From assembly GCA_937127205.1 (NCBI GenBank), contig CAKZLS010000466.1:1-26758 (forward strand): 26,758 bases of DNA, read 5' to 3'. Below are positions 23,448 to 26,758 of the stretch, in pieces. This DNA comes from an uncultured Rhodospirillales bacterium (GTDB taxonomy: Bacteria; Pseudomonadota; Alphaproteobacteria; Rhodospirillales; Defluviicoccaceae). Every line of letters begins with the position of its first letter. Positions within the stretch are counted from its first letter, which is position 1. The notes beneath the pieces are model-generated. The model was given only the letters and a program-made list of their open reading frames with translations, ran no database searches and was not told the origin of the DNA. Made by a program: the position numbers and the translations under genes.

Positions 23448-26021
23448 TCACGAGCTCCTGACAACAACGTCGGCTGGCCGTTGCGCTTCGGTATGGCTGA
23501 AGTAGCTGCGGGTGATCGCTTCCGAAAACTCCGGCATGCCGTTCTCCACTTGACCGAGAAGCGATGCCAACTCCGCCCGTCGGCCCCGCCGGTCCCGCTG
23601 GCAGAGTGCCGGGATTTCGGCCAGCCGGATGTCGGTCAGCAGCGACAGAATGATCCGCTGCTCGATACTGCGCGCCGGCAGGATCAAATCCCGGGGCAGG
23701 TCCTTCATATGCTGATCCATCAGATTGATCTGAAAGGCAATGGATCGGGGATTGGTTTCGTCGGTGAGCAGAAGGTCGATAACCGGGGCCAGACTGGGTG
23801 TCGAGAGATACCGCCACCGGTAGGTCATGACGCTGTCGGCCAATTCCAGAAGCAGAACAAGGCTTCCGTCCTCTTCGGGATCACCGGCCACCAACAGGCT
23901 TTTCATTAGTCCGGATAAATGACGTGCGCGCTCCACGCGGCGTCCCATATCGAGAAAACGCCAGCCGTTATCGCGGGTCATGTTTTCGCTTTCCATGCCG
24001 CTGAAGGCCGCCAGCATCTGCAAGCCGTCGTCCAGGCGCTCCAGCGAGTCGCCCACATCCAAGGTGGCGCCGGCCGGCGGCCGGGCCGCGTTCATATGAA
24101 AGCCGTTGATGGTTCGCCACGCTTCCGCCGACAACCAGTCACGGGCTTGCGCAGCGGTCCGGAGCAGGTTGCCCGCTGTGTCCAACAGCGCGTAAGGACG
24201 ATCCCGTCCGTACAGCAGCGAATGGATTTGGCGTTCCAGCGCCACCGTGTCGCCAAGCTGGCGCTCCTGCTGGGTGGGTGGGCGGATGCCGGTTTTCTTG
24301 AGCAGCACCCGCACGACCCCCTCGAGGGCGTTCAAGTCATGCTCAAGCTCGATCTCCTCGGTCAGCCGCCTCAGCACACTGCGCAGGACGCGGAGCGTAT
24401 CCTCGGCGCGCTCGGCGCTGCGTCCGAGCCAGAACAGGTTATCGGCCGAATGACTGGGGATGTCCTTACCCGTCCGCCGCGGCGCAGGAGCGTTGGATGG
24501 CGAGGTAAGCAGGCTAAACGCGGGAACCACCGTATCGGACAGCACCCAGGTGTCCTTGGAGCCCGTTCCGCGCCGCAGGACCACGGCCCGAGGATCGCTC
24601 GTCGCCGACACCCGGGTCAGCCCCCCCGGCATGACCGTGTAGCCGTCTTCGGCGGCGGCGAGGAACATTCGCACCGACATGGGCCGCGGCTGCAGCGCGC
24701 CGTTGAGCCAAACCGGCGTGGTCGATAGAGACACCATCTCCTGCGCCACATAGTCGTGCCCACGGGTGCTAACGTCGTTCTCGATCGCCCGCATTTCTTT
24801 GGCAGCGAGTTCGCTGCCGAGCACAGGCCGGCTGGTCTTGCTCAACAATGGACGCCGCTCGAAAGCCAGGTCGATGGCGAGGTGGTCGAGGTTCTTGAGA
24901 ACATGCTCGCGTGCACCGTTCTGCCCGCACCACCAAGTCGCGGTGTTGGGGAGGATCAGATCCTCGTCCAGCAGCACCCGGCAGAGCTTGGGCAGGAAAG
25001 CCATGAAAGCCCGGGTTTCCACCAGACCGCTGCCCAGCGCGTTGGCCACGGTCACGGTGCCCGCCCGCACGGCCTCGAACAGTCCCGAAACACCGAGACC
25101 GGGGTTGCCGCGCAATTCGATGGAGTCGCAATGCTCGGCGTCGATGCCGCGGATGATCAAGTCTACCGGCTTCAGACCCTCCACGGTTTTCAGAAAAACC
25201 CGGTTGCTGCGGACCGTCAGGTCGGCACCGCCGGCGAGGGTATAGCCGAGATAGCGCGCCAAATAGGCATGGTCGAAATAACCTTCGGCGCTCGGCCCTG
25301 GCGTCAACAGAACGATGCGCGGATCGTCACGGCCGGTGCGCGCCATCAGACCGTTGTGCATGGCCTGGAAAAAAGCGGCGAGACGGTGGATGTGATTGAA
25401 CCGGAACAGATTGCGCAACGATCGCGACATGACGACCCTGTTCTCGAGGGCGTATCCGGCGCCCAGCGGCGCCTGGGTCCGATCGGCAAGCACCCACCAA
25501 CGGCCGTCGGGTCCGCGCCCCAGGTCGGCGGCGTACAGATGCAGATAGATGCCGTCGCGCGGCTCCATCCCATGACAGGGCCGCAGGAAGTGCGGGTTGG
25601 CGAAGATCAGCGCCGCCGGCAGGTGATTGTCGCGCAACAGCCGCTTCGGACCGTAAAGATCCGTCAAGATGGCATTGAGCAGGCGCGCCCGTTGGACCAA
25701 TCCCGTCTGCAGATGCTCCCACTCGGCGGTCGACAGAACCATCGGCACGAAATCCAGTTCCCACGGCCTTTCCACCCCCTCCGCCGCGGCGGCGATGGAA
25801 TAGGTCAGGCCGTTTTCGCGAAGCAGCCGGTCGGCCTTCCGCAATCGGCTTTCCAGCCCCTCGGGCGACATCTTCTCAAGTCCCGTGACGAAGCCCTGCC
25901 AATGCTCTCGCAGGCTTCCGTCTTGGGTCATCATTTCGTCATGGATTCCGGGGAGCAACCCATAGTCCCGGCAATGGATGCCGGAGAACGTCGCCTTCGA
26001 AGTCGGCCGAGTGGCGGTCAC
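23448..26021 (-). CDS. Circularly permuted ATP-grasp (type 2) fused to tandem alpha-E domain
   Basis: This protein of about 857 residues is predicted to form amide or peptide bonds using ATP. The first part (about 20-505) is a circularly permuted ATP-grasp domain. Recognisable segments include LLPGIHDEM, FANPHFLRPCHGM, LLTPGPSAEGYFDHAYLARYLG, GTVTVANALGSGLVE and TATWWCGQNGA. The second part (about 525-855) is the alpha-helical alpha-E (DUF403) domain, with its two repeated ER motifs at SAERAEDTLR (E537-R538) and VERARHL (E697-R698). Homologues are often encoded as two genes; here they are fused. The start is uncertain. I chose GTG 26021, with GGGAG eleven bases upstream; TTG 26096 (882 aa) and ATG 25937 are alternatives. 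It precedes the transglutaminase gene by three bases. The substrate and product are unknown. Confidence 0.9.
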   Translation of the reverse strand: MTATRPTSKATFSGIHCRDYGLLPGIHDEMMTQDGSLREHWQGFVTGLEKMSPEGLESRLRKADRLLRENGLTYSIAAAAEGVERPWELDFVPMVLSTAEWEHLQTGLVQRARLLNAILTDLYGPKRLLRDNHLPAALIFANPHFLRPCHGMEPRDGIYLHLYAADLGRGPDGRWWVLADRTQAPLGAGYALENRVVMSRSLRNLFRFNHIHRLAAFFQAMHNGLMARTGRDDPRIVLLTPGPSAEGYFDHAYLARYLGYTLAGGADLTVRSNRVFLKTVEGLKPVDLIIRGIDAEHCDSIELRGNPGLGVSGLFEAVRAGTVTVANALGSGLVETRAFMAFLPKLCRVLLDEDLILPNTATWWCGQNGAREHVLKNLDHLAIDLAFERRPLLSKTSRPVLGSELAAKEMRAIENDVSTRGHDYVAQEMVSLSTTPVWLNGALQPRPMSVRMFLAAAEDGYTVMPGGLTRVSATSDPRAVVLRRGTGSKDTWVLSDTVVPAFSLLTSPSNAPAPRRTGKDIPSHSADNLFWLGRSAERAEDTLRVLRSVLRRLTEEIELEHDLNALEGVVRVLLKKTGIRPPTQQERQLGDTVALERQIHSLLYGRDRPYALLDTAGNLLRTAAQARDWLSAEAWRTINGFHMNAARPPAGATLDVGDSLERLDDGLQMLAAFSGMESENMTRDNGWRFLDMGRRVERARHLSGLMKSLLVAGDPEEDGSLVLLLELADSVMTYRWRYLSTPSLAPVIDLLLTDETNPRSIAFQINLMDQHMKDLPRDLILPARSIEQRIILSLLTDIRLAEIPALCQRDRRGRRAELASLLGQVENGMPEFSEAITRSYFSHTEAQRPADVVVRSS

Positions 26022-26111
26022 GTTGTGGGGATCTCCCGAGAATGATTGTGTGAACGTTCGACGCGCATCAATACCGGGTCTATGCTCATATGCCAACGGT
26101 CCGCGTCGGGT

Positions 26112-26549
26112 CTAACGGACGTTCTGCAACAGCCCGATGAGTTCGTTGCGATCCCGCTCCACCTTAGCTTGATACTTGGCGCGGCGGATGACCCAGCCCT
26201 TGTCGGCGCCTTCCTCGGCGATTTCGTCGGCGAGTTGCTGCAGAGCGGCGGCTTCCACCATCTTCCCGGCCTCGGTCATCTGACGCGCAGTTTCGGCGGC
26301 GGGATCGCGGATGGGTTCGCCGACGCCCGGCTGAAATTGCGCCAGCGTCAGCATCCAGCCCTGAAGCTCTGCCGGCGAATGGGAACTGCCTCCGGACAAG
26401 GAATACGCCGACAACAGCGAATCGATGATCCGCTGGCGCGGATGGGGGAGCTCCTGTTCATCGTGGATCTCATCGGGGCTCAGCGTCAGCCGTTCGAGCA
26501 CCGCCCGATAGTCGTTGATAATGGTTTCGTCATCTGGTTCGCCCGCCAT
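26112..26549 (-). CDS. Uncharacterised 145-aa protein at the head of the ATP-grasp/transglutaminase cluster
   Basis: I do not recognise this protein. It is soluble, without signal peptide or membrane segment, and mostly helical by composition. The N-terminus is acidic (residues 1-35, e.g. SPDEIHDEQELPHP). A middle region contains SAYSLSGGSSHSPAELQGWM (48-66). An Ala/Glu-rich helix follows at about 95-115 and the tail is basic (VIRRAKYQAKVERDR, 120-134). The alternating charge suggests a small helical adaptor or substrate protein. The ATG at 26549 has a weak GGGGACGAG upstream. The gene ends 90 bp before the GTG of the ATP-grasp/alpha-E gene on the same strand, so it may be part of that operon. 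Confidence 0.65.
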   Translation of the reverse strand: MAGEPDDETIINDYRAVLERLTLSPDEIHDEQELPHPRQRIIDSLLSAYSLSGGSSHSPAELQGWMLTLAQFQPGVGEPIRDPAAETARQMTEAGKMVEAAALQQLADEIAEEGADKGWVIRRAKYQAKVERDRNELIGLLQNVR

Positions 26550-26737
26550 CTCTCGTCCCCGCCGTACAGTCGACGGATAGAGAGTAGCTCATATGGACCG
26601 GGGTTGAGTAGCTGATATCGGCCTGGGTTAGCCGTGGCCGGATGGAGGAACAGGATTTCGGCTTCCCGATCGGCAAAATGGGATGTCCCGTTCTGCCGAT
26701 AATAGTCGAGCAATACGTGACGGATCACGTAACGCAT
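26486..26737 (-). CDS. Doubtful 83-codon open frame overlapping the 145-aa gene
   Basis: The frame runs from an ATG at 26737 with no ribosome binding site, and its last 64 bases overlap the start of the 145-aa gene in another frame. It encodes a tandem octapeptide, NPGRYQLL then NPGPYELL, from a 24-bp DNA repeat. Two of the four base differences between the repeat units are silent in this frame. That is compatible with coding but too few changes to prove it. The alternative is that the stretch is the promoter region of the 145-aa gene. Confidence 0.25.
   Translation of the reverse strand: MRYVIRHVLLDYYRQNGTSHFADREAEILFLHPATANPGRYQLLNPGPYELLSIRRLYGGDERWRANQMTKPLSTTIGRCSNG
26582..26629. repeat. 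Two-copy 24-bp tandem repeat
   Basis: Two head-to-tail units of 24 bp (26582-26605 and 26606-26629), each starting GAGTAGCT and ending GGGTT, match at 20 of 24 positions. The block sits 33-80 bp upstream of the ATG of the 145-aa gene, where a promoter or operator would be expected. It also falls inside the doubtful 83-codon frame, where 24 bp equals eight codons. Confidence 0.7.
26714..26731. promoter_or_regulatory. Perfect inverted repeat TACGTGA-CGGA-TCACGTA
   Basis: Seven-base perfect arms enclose a four-base spacer. The site is about 165 bp upstream of the 145-aa gene and close to the right edge of the window. It could be an operator or a short stem-loop. No downstream T-tract on either strand marks it as a terminator. 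Confidence 0.35.
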
Positions 26738-26758
26738 GTGGAGGATCGTGCATCGATA

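Overview
This is a GC-rich (roughly 60-62% by eye), densely coded chromosomal segment from a Gram-negative proteobacterium. The evidence for Gram-negative is two RND efflux pumps with periplasmic adaptors, a lipoprotein adaptor and a YqjD/YqjE-like envelope pair. An alphaproteobacterium of Rhodospirillales type is my best guess from gene content and codon style, but no rRNA or marker gene is present to prove it. I see no tRNA, rRNA, insertion sequence, prophage or CRISPR array.

Layout. (1) 85-3654: an XRE-type regulator (-), then divergently a DUF2061 membrane protein and an EamA/DMT exporter (+), then a convergent two-domain ChrA-type transporter (-). The exporter and ChrA share a CTAG in which both stop codons lie. 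(2) 3735-5144: a membrane diguanylate cyclase with an amino-acid-type periplasmic binding domain (-). (3) 5266-9488: an RND adaptor-permease pair (-), divergent from the next block across a 329-bp intergenic region. (4) 9818-14557: a three-gene (+) aspartate module. It holds an aspartate ammonia-lyase fused to an N-terminal cyclic-nucleotide-binding-type domain, an acidic-amino-acid:cation symporter, and a tandem-duplicated Asp/Glu racemase. (5) 14639-15364: a DUF883 (YqjD/ElaB-like) protein and a small YqjE-like membrane protein. (6) 15650-19854: a second RND adaptor-permease pair (+) of a different subtype. (7) 19892-26549, all (-): an uncharacterised 145-aa protein, a circularly permuted ATP-grasp/alpha-E protein, a transglutaminase-like protein and a DUF2126 putative amidoligase. 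Together these match the predicted peptide-ligation/transglutaminase system known only from genomic context.

How the genes may work together. The centre of interest is block 4. The symporter keeps the TM8 residues that in GltPh bind the amino group and side-chain carboxylate of aspartate. The racemase could interconvert D- and L-aspartate. The aspartase would deaminate L-aspartate to fumarate and ammonia. The lyase carries its own ligand-sensing domain, whose canonical phosphate-binding Arg is replaced by His, so the ligand may not be an ordinary cyclic nucleotide. The racemase is also asymmetric: its C-terminal half has both catalytic cysteines and its N-terminal half has only the first. Block 7 is a second poorly understood system. 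Here its amidoligase and transglutaminase are separate genes rather than the usual fusion, and a novel small gene stands first. A near-identical palindrome (TGTGCAAACYGCACAA) occurs before the DUF883 gene and inside the amidoligase leader, which may link blocks 5 and 7 to one regulator.
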